A stretch of DNA of 64,000 nt, from NCBI RefSeq assembly GCF_030812255.1, contig NZ_JAUSSH010000015.1, forward strand, positions 47,253-111,252, in the 5' to 3' direction. Below are positions 9,050 through 17,458 of this stretch, piece by piece. Position 1 is the first letter of the stretch. Each line of letters opens with the position of its first letter. Origin of the DNA: Paeniglutamicibacter psychrophenolicus. GTDB taxonomy: Bacteria; Actinomycetota; Actinomycetes; Actinomycetales; Micrococcaceae. Under the pieces are notes generated by a model that saw only the letters and a list, made by a program, of their open reading frames with translations, did not search any database and had not been told where the DNA came from. The translations under genes were made by a program, and so were the position numbers.

Positions 9050-9940
9050 TCAGGACAGGGCCTTGTCCATCACGATCGCCAGGGTGAACAACGCGGCGTA
9101 GGCAAGGTTGATGATGCCTGTCTGCTTGAGCACCGGGATCAGGGCGCCGGGCTCGTGCCGGCGCAGCACGGTCCAGCTCGGCATGCCGCCCAGCAACGCG
9201 GTGAGCAGGATCAGCCACATCCACGGATGGGTCGACACCAGCACCAGCGGCAGCAGGATGGCCACGGCCAGCATCATCACGTAGCTGATGCGTGCGGCCT
9301 CGTCGCCCAGCCGCACGGCCAGGGTCATCTTGCCGACGTCCTTGTCGGTGGGGATGTCGCGGATGTTGTTGGCCATCAGCAGGGCGGTGGCGATGAGTCC
9401 GGTGCCCACGGCACCGATGTAGGCCGGCAGGGTGAGCTGGTGGGCCTGGGTGTAGGTGGTGCCCAAGGTGGCCACGAGGCCGAAGAAGATGAAGACGAAC
9501 ACCTCGCCGAGACCACGGTAGCCGTAGGGGTTCTTGCCGCCGGTGTAGCCCCACGCCGCGATGATGGCCGCGACGCCAACCAGCAGCAGCGGCCAGGATC
9601 CGGTGTACACCACGAGGAAGGCGCCGACGATACCGGCCGCACCGAAGCAGGCGAAGGCTGCGTTGCGGACCGTGGCCGGTGCGGCCAGCCCCGAGCCGGT
9701 CAGCCGCAGCGGGCCCACACGCACGTCATCGGTGCCGCGGATCCCGTCGGAGTAGTCGTTGGAGTAGTTCACCCCGACCTGCAGCAACAGTCCCACCACC
9801 AGGGCCAGGACGGCTTCGAACCAAGCCAGCTTCCCCGTGGTGTCCACGGCGGCCGCGGTTCCGATGACCACCGGGGCAATCACAATGGGCAGGGTACGCA
9901 GGCGTGCCCCCGCCACCCACTGGGCAATCGTAGCCACCAT
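9050..9940 (-). CDS. menA: 1,4-dihydroxy-2-naphthoate polyprenyltransferase MenA
   Basis: A 296-residue UbiA-superfamily integral membrane prenyltransferase that attaches a polyprenyl chain to 1,4-dihydroxy-2-naphthoate and releases CO2, giving demethylmenaquinone. Both aspartate-rich motifs are visible: NYSNDYSDGIRGTDD (about 56-70) and NNIRDIPTDKDVGK (about 188-201), which bind the Mg-diphosphate. About nine hydrophobic helices follow the usual pattern. The ATG at 9940 has AGAGGA upstream and matches the family N-terminus (VATIAQWVAGARLRTLP). An upstream in-frame ATG at 9979 is less likely. menE and menB lie on the same strand beyond the AtoE-type transporter. Confidence 0.95.
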   Translation of the reverse strand: MVATIAQWVAGARLRTLPIVIAPVVIGTAAAVDTTGKLAWFEAVLALVVGLLLQVGVNYSNDYSDGIRGTDDVRVGPLRLTGSGLAAPATVRNAAFACFGAAGIVGAFLVVYTGSWPLLLVGVAAIIAAWGYTGGKNPYGYRGLGEVFVFIFFGLVATLGTTYTQAHQLTLPAYIGAVGTGLIATALLMANNIRDIPTDKDVGKMTLAVRLGDEAARISYVMMLAVAILLPLVLVSTHPWMWLILLTALLGGMPSWTVLRRHEPGALIPVLKQTGIINLAYAALFTLAIVMDKALS

Positions 9941-9978
9941 CAATCCTCTCGCTGCTTGGACAAGACATGCAGCCCTCA

Positions 9979-10006
9979 TTCTCCCTTGCCCGCGGGCAAG
10001 GGAGAA
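9979..10006 (-). terminator. Perfect 28-nt palindrome after the AtoE gene
   Basis: Fourteen-base arms (ttctcccttgcccg / cgggcaagggagaa) without a loop, between the end of the transporter gene (10032) and the start of menA (9940). It is likely a termination or mRNA 3'-end hairpin for the transporter. No T-tract is present. Confidence 0.65.
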
Positions 10007-10031
10007 ATTCCGGACCCGCCGCCGCGGGTGC

Positions 10032-11399
10032 CTAGAGCGAAACGATCAGCAGCGTAGCGGCAAAGACAACGCCCGAGGCGATCAGCACGATCGTGGTGTA
10101 GCCCAGGATGTCACGCATCTTCAATCCTGCGATCGCCAGCAGCGGCAGGGCCCAGAAGGGCTGGATCATGTTGGTCCACTGGTCGCCGTAGGCAACGGCC
10201 ATGATCGGGATGGAAGGGTCCACTCCCAGTTCCGCGGCGGCCGTGAGCATGATCGGCGCTTGCACGGCGAACTGCCCGCCGCCGGAGGGGACGAAGAAGT
10301 TCACCAGCCCAGCCGAGAGGAATGCCAGCACGCCGAAGGTCTGCGGCGTGGAGATCGACACGAACACGTCCGAGAGCACCTGGATCAGGCCGCTGCCGGT
10401 CATGATGCCCAGGATCCCGGCGTAGAGCGGGAACTGCAGCAGGATCTCGCCGACGTTCGACGCCGCGTGCTTGGTCAGCGCCATCAGCTCGAAGGGGCTG
10501 CGCACCAGCAAGAGGATCAGGGCCAGGAATGACCAGTTCACGATGTCCAGGGTCAGTGTGCCGCCGGTGGAGAAGTGGATGACCAGATAGGCCAGCAACA
10601 TCACGCCCAGCAGCAACGTGGGCAGCCGGCTCGCATCCAGGCGGTCGGCGGGGGTGCTGACCTCGTCGTCAACGGCCACGAGTTCCTCGCGGGCGTCCTG
10701 GGCCAATTCCACGATCTTGTCGTTCCCGCGCGGGGCCACCAGGTACAGCGAAGCTGCGACCAGGATGATGGTGGCCACCGTGGCGATCATGTTCCAGGAG
10801 GAGAAGGTGGTCTCCGAGATCGAGAGCGGCCCGCCGAGCTGCTTGGCGATGAACGAGTCGGGAGTGGCGGCGGTCAGCGGCCCGGAGCCGGAGTAGCCCA
10901 TGTGCCAGACCACGAACCCGGCGAATCCCGCGGCCACGAGCATCGGGAAGTGGAAGCGGATGCCGCGTTCGCGTCCCTGGGCGGCGACTTCCCTGGCCAG
11001 CAGGCCGCCGACCACAAGTCCCAGGCCCCACGTGATCAGGGAGGCCACGGCGGCCACGAGGAACACGAACACGTAGCCCTGGAGCGGGGTCTTGGGGATG
11101 CGCCCCAGGAACCGCAGGAGCCTTCGCACGGGGCGGGTGTTGGCCAGGATGAATCCGAGCATCAGCACCAGGGCCATTTGGGTGATGAAGGCCAGCAGCC
11201 CGGCCAGCCCGTCGCCCCAGCTTTGCACGATGAGCAGCGGGCTGGACCCGGTGACCAGCAGCGCGAGGATGGCGACGATGAAGGTCAGGACGATGGCGAA
11301 GACCAAGGCCGAGGGGATGAATCGTTCAACAAGGTTGTTGATGGGCCGCATGGCCCGTGAGATCGCTGTTCCACCTTGCGGTGTGGCGGTTTTGCTCAT
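10032..11399 (-). CDS. atoE: Short-chain fatty acid transporter, AtoE family
   Basis: A 455-residue polytopic permease of the AtoE family, linked to uptake of short-chain fatty acids such as acetoacetate or butyrate. Family features include the N-terminal RPINNLVERFIPSALVFAI, the GYSGSGPLTAATP segment, and the C-terminal FFVPSGGGQFAVQAPIM and YGDQWTNMIQPFWALPLLAI. The true start is the ATG at 11399 with GAGGTG upstream, because the 121 codons before it in the same frame show no membrane or family features. It lies between menE and menA on the same strand, with no obvious functional link to menaquinone. Confidence 0.9.
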   Translation of the reverse strand: MSKTATPQGGTAISRAMRPINNLVERFIPSALVFAIVLTFIVAILALLVTGSSPLLIVQSWGDGLAGLLAFITQMALVLMLGFILANTRPVRRLLRFLGRIPKTPLQGYVFVFLVAAVASLITWGLGLVVGGLLAREVAAQGRERGIRFHFPMLVAAGFAGFVVWHMGYSGSGPLTAATPDSFIAKQLGGPLSISETTFSSWNMIATVATIILVAASLYLVAPRGNDKIVELAQDAREELVAVDDEVSTPADRLDASRLPTLLLGVMLLAYLVIHFSTGGTLTLDIVNWSFLALILLLVRSPFELMALTKHAASNVGEILLQFPLYAGILGIMTGSGLIQVLSDVFVSISTPQTFGVLAFLSAGLVNFFVPSGGGQFAVQAPIMLTAAAELGVDPSIPIMAVAYGDQWTNMIQPFWALPLLAIAGLKMRDILGYTTIVLIASGVVFAATLLIVSL

Positions 11400-11569
11400 G
11401 AACTGACACCTCTTTGTGCAGGTCCGACAGGGGGGGGCTTGGCCAGGAAATACGTGCTGACCAGTGATGATGCCCACATTACGCCAGGGGGTGTTGGTTT
11501 GGGTGCCGGCAGCCGGCCGGGCGGGGATCGTGTCGTCCGAGCAGAGTCCGGGCAGGGCCCGGGTGGCGG

Positions 11570-12697
11570 TCAGTCCGAGGAAGCGGCCAGGTCGGAGGCG
11601 AGCAGCATCCGGTCGACCTTGCCGTTGGGCAGCAGCGGCAACGCCGGCAGGTTGAGCATCCGCCGGGGCACTGCCGCGGCTCCGAGCGCTTGGCGCACCG
11701 CGGAGGCCAAGGATTCCGGGGCGGCGTTGCCCGCGTAGGCGGCACCGATCTGCTGGCCCCACTGGGCATCGGGCACCGGCACCACGGCCACCGCCGAAAC
11801 GCCGGGCACGGATTCCAGGACGTGCTGGACCTCGGCGGCGGAGACCTTCACCCCGCCGGTGATGATCACGTCGTCCGCGCGTCCGGTCACCGACAGCACG
11901 CCGTCGGTGTAGCTGCCCAGGTCTTCAGTCGTGTACCAGCGCACGCCGGAACCATCGACGCTGAAGTGCCTGGCCGTCAATTCCGGGTTCCCGAGGTAGC
12001 CGGAGGCAATGGTGGCCCCGCCCAGCCAGATCCGTCCGTCGACGGTCTTCACCTCGACCCCGGGCAGGGCGCGGGCGTCGTAGACGCAGCCGCCGGCGGT
12101 CTCGCTGGACCCGTAGGTGAGGTGGAGCTTCAGCGAGTGCTTGGCCGCCGCGTCCAGGACGGCCCGCGGCGCGCGCGCCCCGCCGAGCAGGATCGCGTCG
12201 AAGCGCCGCAGCGTAGCCACGGTTTCATCCGTCGGCTCGGTGAGCAGGCGCTGCAGCTGCGTGGGTACCAGGGAAACAAGCCGCCTGGCGTCGGTCAGGG
12301 CGGAAGCCGCCTCGTTGAATCCGGCGGCGTCGAAGCTGGTGTCCAGGTCCATGGCCCAGGGGCGGGTTCCGGCGTAGAGGCTGCGGGTGAGCACCGCGAG
12401 CCCGGCAACGTAGTGCAGCGGCAGGGCCAGGAGCCACTGGCCCTCGAACCCCAGGTATTCGGCCGTGGCCATGGATGAGGTGGCCAGGGCCTGGACCGAC
12501 AGCGCGGTGCGCTTCGGTGTTCCGGTGGAACCGGAGGTGCGCACCACCGCCGCGATGTCTTGCAGGCCTTCCAGTTCGGCCTCGTCCACGGGGTTCACCA
12601 GGTATTCGTTGTTCGTGGTGCCGGGCAGGATTTCCACCGCGGGACCGTCCTCGTTGAGCGAGGCGGACAAGGCAGCGAGCGCGGAATCTGGATTCAT
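11570..12697 (-). CDS. menE: o-succinylbenzoate-CoA ligase MenE
   Basis: A 375-residue AMP-forming acyl-CoA synthetase that activates o-succinylbenzoate to its CoA thioester. The P-loop-like motif VRTSGSTGTPKRTALS is at about residues 52-67, LTYGSSETAGG at about 203-213, and the hinge/A8 region TGRADDVIITGGVKVS at about 281-296. The chain is shorter than the roughly 450 residues of E. coli MenE because the N-terminal domain is reduced, which is usual for actinobacterial MenE. Only 21 nt separate it from the menB stop, so the two form an operon in the order menB-menE. Confidence 0.92.
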   Translation of the reverse strand: MNPDSALAALSASLNEDGPAVEILPGTTNNEYLVNPVDEAELEGLQDIAAVVRTSGSTGTPKRTALSVQALATSSMATAEYLGFEGQWLLALPLHYVAGLAVLTRSLYAGTRPWAMDLDTSFDAAGFNEAASALTDARRLVSLVPTQLQRLLTEPTDETVATLRRFDAILLGGARAPRAVLDAAAKHSLKLHLTYGSSETAGGCVYDARALPGVEVKTVDGRIWLGGATIASGYLGNPELTARHFSVDGSGVRWYTTEDLGSYTDGVLSVTGRADDVIITGGVKVSAAEVQHVLESVPGVSAVAVVPVPDAQWGQQIGAAYAGNAAPESLASAVRQALGAAAVPRRMLNLPALPLLPNGKVDRMLLASDLAASSD

Positions 12698-12718
12698 GGG
12701 TGGTTGGAGTCCTTGGCC

Positions 12719-13690
12719 TTAGAAGTAGTACGGGTGGCCGGACCAGTCGGGGTCGCGCTTTTGCAGGAAGGCGTCCCGTCCCTCGACGGCCTCGTCGGTC
12801 ATATAGGCCATGCGGGTGGCCTCGCCGGCGAAGACCTGCTGGCCGGCCAGCCCGTCGTCGGCCAGGTTGAAGGCGAACTTGAGCATGCGGATCGCTTGCG
12901 GGGACTGGCGTGCGATGTCGGCCGCGTATTCCAGGGCGACTTCCTCGAGGCGTTCGTGGTCCACGGCCTCGTTGACCGCTCCCATGGCCACCATGTCCTC
13001 CGCGGAGTGCTCGCGGGCCAGGAAGAAGATCGATCGGGCGTTTTTCTGGCCGACCTGGCGGGCCAGCAATGCCGAGCCGTAGCCGGCGTCGAAGGAACCG
13101 ACGGTGGCGTCGGTCTGCTTGAACTTGCCGTGCTGCCGGGAGGCAATGGTCAGGTCCGAGACGACGTGAAGCGAGTGCCCGCCGCCGGCGGCCCAGCCGT
13201 TGACCACGGCGATGACCACCTTGGGCATGGTGCGCATCAGGCGCTGGACCTCGAGGATGTGCAGGCGCCCGGCGCGTGCCGGGTCGATCGAGTCGGCCGT
13301 CTCGCCCTCGGCGTAGCGGTAGCCGTCGCGGCCGCGGATGCGCTGGTCGCCGCCGGAGCAGAACGAATGCCCGCCGTCCTTGGGGGAGGGGCCGTTGCCG
13401 GTCAGCAGCACCGTTGCCACATCAGAGCTCATGCGGGCGTGGTCCATGATGCGGTAGAGCTCGTCGACCGTGCCGGGGCGGAACGCGTTGCGGACCTCCG
13501 GGCGGTTGAAGGCGATGCGCACGGTCGGCAGGTCGCGGACGATGGTGCCCTCGGCGTCGCGTTCGACCTGCCGGTGGTAGGTCATGTCTTCAAGGTCGAA
13601 GCCCTCGACAACGCGCCAGCGCACGGGGTCGAAGATGTCGGAAACCTTGGCTGGAAACGGGGGGGTGGATTCAACGGTGCTCACAACCAT
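12719..13690 (-). CDS. menB: 1,4-dihydroxy-2-naphthoyl-CoA synthase MenB
   Basis: A 323-residue crotonase-fold enzyme that cyclises o-succinylbenzoyl-CoA to 1,4-dihydroxy-2-naphthoyl-CoA. Characteristic segments are GHSFCSGGDQRIRGRDGYRY, GWAAGGGHSLHVVSDLTIAS and the MenB-specific KFKQTDATVGSFDAGYG containing the active-site aspartate region. The C-terminus ends in DPDWSGHPYYF, close to the usual MenB end. The ATG at 13690 (MVVSTVES) is chosen. The frame is open 57 codons further upstream, but that stretch looks non-coding. It is the first gene of the menB-menE unit and divergent from the permease at 14086. Confidence 0.95.
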   Translation of the reverse strand: MVVSTVESTPPFPAKVSDIFDPVRWRVVEGFDLEDMTYHRQVERDAEGTIVRDLPTVRIAFNRPEVRNAFRPGTVDELYRIMDHARMSSDVATVLLTGNGPSPKDGGHSFCSGGDQRIRGRDGYRYAEGETADSIDPARAGRLHILEVQRLMRTMPKVVIAVVNGWAAGGGHSLHVVSDLTIASRQHGKFKQTDATVGSFDAGYGSALLARQVGQKNARSIFFLAREHSAEDMVAMGAVNEAVDHERLEEVALEYAADIARQSPQAIRMLKFAFNLADDGLAGQQVFAGEATRMAYMTDEAVEGRDAFLQKRDPDWSGHPYYF

Positions 13691-14085
13691 GAATGCTATC
13701 CGCTGGGCAGCCCCGGGGCGAAAGGGCGGTGATGGGCGTGGCTTTGGGGTGTCGGGTGCACCCCGGCAATGCCGTCGCGGCAAGGTACCGGCCGCGGAGG
13801 TGCGGCAATACTGTTCAACAATTAATATTGGTGTTTTCCTTGACAGCGCGGCCTTCATCAAAGTGTGCTCCCACTTGCATGCTTGTGTTAATCGGGATGG
13901 TGTGCATCACGTTGCGCCGTTGTGCTCCACTCCACATTCGACTTCATGTTGTGATGAAAAATACGGTAAGTTTGCCATTTGCACCCCCGCTTAAGTGTGT
14001 GATTGGGCGCCCTGAAACGGGTCTCACCGGGTGTACTCCCCGTGTTGCCCATGCGGGTTGATTGAGTCACCAAAGGAGTTACACG
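13691..14085. other. 395-nt divergent intergenic region between menB and the permease
   Basis: This region must hold both the menB and permease promoters. It is A/T-rich at about 13800-13990, with a TTGACA-like hexamer at about 13838 on the plus strand but no convincing -10 at the right spacing. The end nearest the permease has AAAGGAG seven bases before its TTG start. No RNA gene or riboswitch pattern was recognised. Confidence 0.4.
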
Positions 14086-15537
14086 TTGGAACCACACAAC
14101 GTACGAGAGCACCAGCACCCCGTGTCCACCAAGGTCGCGGAACTGTCTTCCGAAGGCTACAAGAAGACGCTGACCCGTCGCCACGTCCAGATGATCGCCA
14201 TGGGCGGCGCCATTGGCGTGGGCCTGTTCATGGGTGCCGGTGGCCGTCTGGCCTCGACCGGCCCGGCCCTGATCTTCTCCTACGCGCTGGCCGGCCTGAT
14301 CGCCTACTTCCTGATGCGTGCCCTGGGCGAGCTGATCATGTACCGCCAGTCCTCGGGTTCCTTCGTTTCCTACGCCGGTGAGCTGTTCGGCGCCAAGGGT
14401 GCCTTCCTCGCGGGTTGGATGTACGTGCTGAACTGGGTCATGACCGGCATTGCAGAGCTGATCGCCATTGGCCTGTACTTCACCTACTTCTTCCCCGGCG
14501 TCCCGGTGGAAGCCGCGGCGCTGTGCGCCCTTGGCCTGCTGGTGGCCGTGAACCTCTTCAGCGCCAAGGCCTTTGCCGAGTTCGAATTCTGGGCGTCCTT
14601 CCTGAAGGTTGCCGCGATCGTGCTCTTCCTGCTGATCGGCATCTACCTGGTGGTCACCAATGCACAGGTCGGCGACGGACACGCAGCGGTGGGCAACCTC
14701 TTCGCCTCCGAGGGCGGCATGTTCCCGCGTGGCGTGCTGATCTCCATCCTGGTCCTGAACGCAGTGATCTTTGCCTACAACGGCATCGAGCTGGTGGGCA
14801 TCACCGCCGGCGAAATGGAGGATCCCGAAAAGGAAGTCCCCGCGGCCATCCGCGCCGTGGTGGTGCGCATCGTGGTCTTCTACGTCGGCTCGGTCACCCT
14901 GCTGGCGATGATCCTTCCGTGGAACCACTACAAGGCAGGCGAGAGCCCGTTCGTGACGGTCTTCGACCAGCTGGGCTGGGGCTGGATCGGCAGCGTCATG
15001 AACTTCATCGTCATCACCGCCGCGCTGAGCTCCTGCAACTCGGGCATCTACTCGATCGGCCGCGTCTTCCGCGCGATGGCCAACAACGGCCATGCGCCGC
15101 AGTGGCTGACCAAGATGAACAAGCGCTATGTTCCCTACGCCGCCATTTGGGCGATTGCCGCTGTCTACTTCGTTGGCGTGATGCTGAACATCTGGCTCGG
15201 TGGATCCTACGCGTTCGACCTCGCCTTGAACACCGCCTCGATCGGCGTGCTGTTCACCTGGGCCTCGATCTTTGCCTGCCAGATCATGCTGCGCAGGAAG
15301 AAGGGCAAGGTCTCCAAGCTCCCGATGTCCGGTTCCCCGTACACCAGCTGGGCAGGATTGGTGGCGCTTGCCATCATCACGGTGCTGATCGGCTTTGACA
15401 CCATGGTCGGCAAGGACGGCGAGGTCTTCCACCTGGGCCGCTATACCATCGGCTGCATCCCGCTGATCGCGGTCGGTCTGTGGATCGGTTGGCGCAAGGT
15501 GCGCCACAACAAGCCCAAGAGCGAGCTCTATTCGTAG
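14086..15537 (+). CDS. Amino acid permease, AnsP (L-asparagine)-like APC family
   Basis: A 483-residue, 12-helix amino acid-polyamine-organocation transporter. The block RRHVQMIAMGGAIGVGLFMG starts helix 1 and the chain tracks E. coli AnsP closely through SSGSFVSYAGELFG, FVTVFDQLGWGWIGSVMNF and ITAALSSCNSGIYSIGR. The most likely substrate is therefore L-asparagine or another neutral amino acid taken up with H+. The start is taken as TTG 14086, because AAAGGAG sits 7 nt upstream. A TTG eight codons earlier lacks a ribosome site. It is monocistronic and followed by a very strong hairpin. Confidence 0.85.
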   Translation: MEPHNVREHQHPVSTKVAELSSEGYKKTLTRRHVQMIAMGGAIGVGLFMGAGGRLASTGPALIFSYALAGLIAYFLMRALGELIMYRQSSGSFVSYAGELFGAKGAFLAGWMYVLNWVMTGIAELIAIGLYFTYFFPGVPVEAAALCALGLLVAVNLFSAKAFAEFEFWASFLKVAAIVLFLLIGIYLVVTNAQVGDGHAAVGNLFASEGGMFPRGVLISILVLNAVIFAYNGIELVGITAGEMEDPEKEVPAAIRAVVVRIVVFYVGSVTLLAMILPWNHYKAGESPFVTVFDQLGWGWIGSVMNFIVITAALSSCNSGIYSIGRVFRAMANNGHAPQWLTKMNKRYVPYAAIWAIAAVYFVGVMLNIWLGGSYAFDLALNTASIGVLFTWASIFACQIMLRRKKGKVSKLPMSGSPYTSWAGLVALAIITVLIGFDTMVGKDGEVFHLGRYTIGCIPLIAVGLWIGWRKVRHNKPKSELYS

Positions 15538-15570
15538 GGAATCGTCCGCGCCGGAGCGCGCAAGCGGCGA

Positions 15571-15623
15571 AACGGTGGGTGGGTGGTTCCCAGGGAAATC
15601 TTGGGAACCACCCACCCACCGTT
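15571..15623. terminator. Strong bidirectional terminator (22-bp perfect stem)
   Basis: Arms at 15571-15592 and 15602-15623 are perfectly complementary over 22 bp, with a 9-nt loop. The element lies between the convergent permease and MHS transporter genes. Only a weak T-rich stretch (gttgttt) follows. Confidence 0.9.
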
Positions 15624-15664
15624 GTTTCCGGCGCCGTTGCCCCGGGGGAAAGGGCCGGGCCAGG

Positions 15665-17113
15665 CTAGGACCGGGGAGCGAGGGCCTCCGCGTCCGTGTC
15701 GGCCAGGATGCCCGTCTGGTGGGCATCCGGAAGCTCGGTTCCGCGCAGCGAGGCACCGGCGGTCTCGGGCAGGTACCGCGTGGCGACCAGGCCGATGGCG
15801 CAGGCCGCCATCATGTAGACGGCCGGGAACAGCAGGAAGTCGGTCTCGTTGATGACTGCCTCGTTGACTATGGCCGCGGTGCCGCCGAAGATCGCGGTTG
15901 CCACGTTGTAGGTCACGGCAAAGCCGGCAAACCTGACATGGGACGGGAACATGGCGGGGAAGGTGGCCGTGATGGTGGCCAGTTGCGGGATGTAGAGCAG
16001 GCCCAGGATGGCGAAGCCGAGGATCGCGAGCGGAAAACTCCTGCCCATCAGCCAGAACAGCGGCAGGGCCAGCACAAAGAGGCCGATCAGCGACGCAAAC
16101 CACAGGGGTTTTCGACCCACCTTGTCCGAGAGTGATCCGGCAAAGGGGATGACGGCCATCATTGCAACCTCGCCGACCAGGATCACCATCAGGGACGCCT
16201 TCGGATCCAGGCCCAGCTGGCCCTCGAGATAGGTCGGCATGTAGCTCAACAACGTGTAGTTCACGACGTTCAGGGCGATGACCAGGCCGCTCATGATGAG
16301 CATCGGGCGCCAGTAGCCGCGGATGAGCGTGCGCAGGGAGCTTGATTCCTGGACCTCGCCGCGCTCCTCGAGTTCCTGGAAGACCGGGGTGTCTTCCAGC
16401 TTGTTTCGCAGGTAGAGGCCGATCAGGCCCATGGGCAGGGCCATCATGAACGGTACGCGCCAGCCCCAGTCCATCATGGCCTCGTCGCCCAGCGCGACCT
16501 GGAAGCCCAGCATCACGGCCGTACCCAGGGCGAAGCCGCCGAGGGTGCCGAACTCCAGGAACGACCCGAAGAAGCCGCGCTTCTTGTCGGGGGAGTATTC
16601 GGCCATGAATGTTGCGGCGCCGCCGTATTCCCCGCCGGTGGAGAAGCCCTGGATCATGCGCAGGAGCACCAGCAGAACCGGTGCCAGGATGCCGACCTGT
16701 TCAAAGGTCGGCAGGATGCCGATGAAGAAGGTTGCCAGGGACATCATCAGGATGGTGAGGGCCAGGATGTGCTTGCGGCCCAGCTTGTCGCCCAGCGGTC
16801 CCCAGACCAGGCCGCCGAGCGGCCTGACCAGGAAAGAGAGTGCGAAGGTCCCCAACGCCATGAGGGTTCCGCCCTCGGTGGGGAAAAAGTGGAAGGTGAT
16901 GTAGGTCACTGCCACGGCGTAGACGCCGTAATCGAACCATTCGGTGAGGTTTCCCATGGCCGAGGCGGCAGTTGCCTTGCGGATTTCGCTGCGGCCGGCG
17001 GTGGTGGACAGGTCCGGGCCGATGTCTTCGCCGAAATCCACCGGGTTGGTGGCCTGGGATGCCACCGGTGTGGTGTTGTTTAGTTGGTTGGGTTGGCTGT
17101 TTTCCGGCTGCAT
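15665..17113 (-). CDS. Major facilitator, metabolite:H+ symporter (MHS/ProP-like) family
   Basis: A 482-residue, 12-helix transporter with an N-terminal cytoplasmic tail of about 45 residues. MHS features are the helix-1 motif NLTEWFDYGVYAVAVTYI, the loop GPLGDKLGRKHIL between helices 2 and 3, RMIQGFSTGGEYGGAATFMAEY, and GSLSDKVGRKPLW in the second half. Members import osmolytes, dicarboxylates or aromatic acids. The ATG at 17113 has GGAG six bases upstream. It is divergent from the thiolase operon across a spacer holding a candidate PaaR-type operator, so an aromatic or organic acid linked to that operon is a plausible substrate. This is inferred. Confidence 0.85.
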   Translation of the reverse strand: MQPENSQPNQLNNTTPVASQATNPVDFGEDIGPDLSTTAGRSEIRKATAASAMGNLTEWFDYGVYAVAVTYITFHFFPTEGGTLMALGTFALSFLVRPLGGLVWGPLGDKLGRKHILALTILMMSLATFFIGILPTFEQVGILAPVLLVLLRMIQGFSTGGEYGGAATFMAEYSPDKKRGFFGSFLEFGTLGGFALGTAVMLGFQVALGDEAMMDWGWRVPFMMALPMGLIGLYLRNKLEDTPVFQELEERGEVQESSSLRTLIRGYWRPMLIMSGLVIALNVVNYTLLSYMPTYLEGQLGLDPKASLMVILVGEVAMMAVIPFAGSLSDKVGRKPLWFASLIGLFVLALPLFWLMGRSFPLAILGFAILGLLYIPQLATITATFPAMFPSHVRFAGFAVTYNVATAIFGGTAAIVNEAVINETDFLLFPAVYMMAACAIGLVATRYLPETAGASLRGTELPDAHQTGILADTDAEALAPRS

Positions 17114-17458
17114 TGCTGCTCCGTTTGCTATTCAGCTTTCCGTCGACCGGATGCCCGCCCAAATCCATGTGCAAGGCCTGGACGGTGACGGTCCACGATC
17201 CAGGCAGGGCCCGGAGTCGGTCAAGTGGAAGACGATACGGCAGTGAATTGGAGTGGTCAACCCGAAAAGTTTGTTTGCCGGGAGGTTGACCCCGCTTGTG
17301 GCAAGATGGGATTGTATTAGTGAACGAATGGTCGGTTATTCGGTCGTTCCCGCTCAGGGAGCGGCAAGCGGGGCCAAAACACGGTGCACGAACGGTTCCT
17401 TCCGCTGGGCAAACCACGGGACGGACCGGGGCATGCACCGAATGACAAAGGAGTTGGT
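17114..17458. other. 345-nt divergent region between the MHS transporter and the thiolase operon
   Basis: No gene was found. The central part (17300-17350) is A/T-richer and contains the 18-bp TetR-type palindrome described separately, with a partly repeated half-site (ttattcggtcgttc) next to it. The promoters for both directions must lie here. Confidence 0.5.
17321..17338. promoter_or_regulatory. Candidate PaaR (TetR) operator upstream of the thiolase operon
   Basis: On the minus strand this reads taaccgaccattcgttca, matching the sites at 37123-37140 and 51861-51878 at most positions (shared pattern about ACYGAMCRWTCRTTMRGT). It lies 120 nt before the thiolase start codon. Tandem half-sites follow. 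The regulator is inferred to be the TetR encoded at 49303-49920. Confidence 0.6.

Noticed and set aside
13691..13861. 57-codon upstream extension of menB
   Set aside because: It does not resemble MenB N-termini, and the ATG at 13690 matches the usual start.
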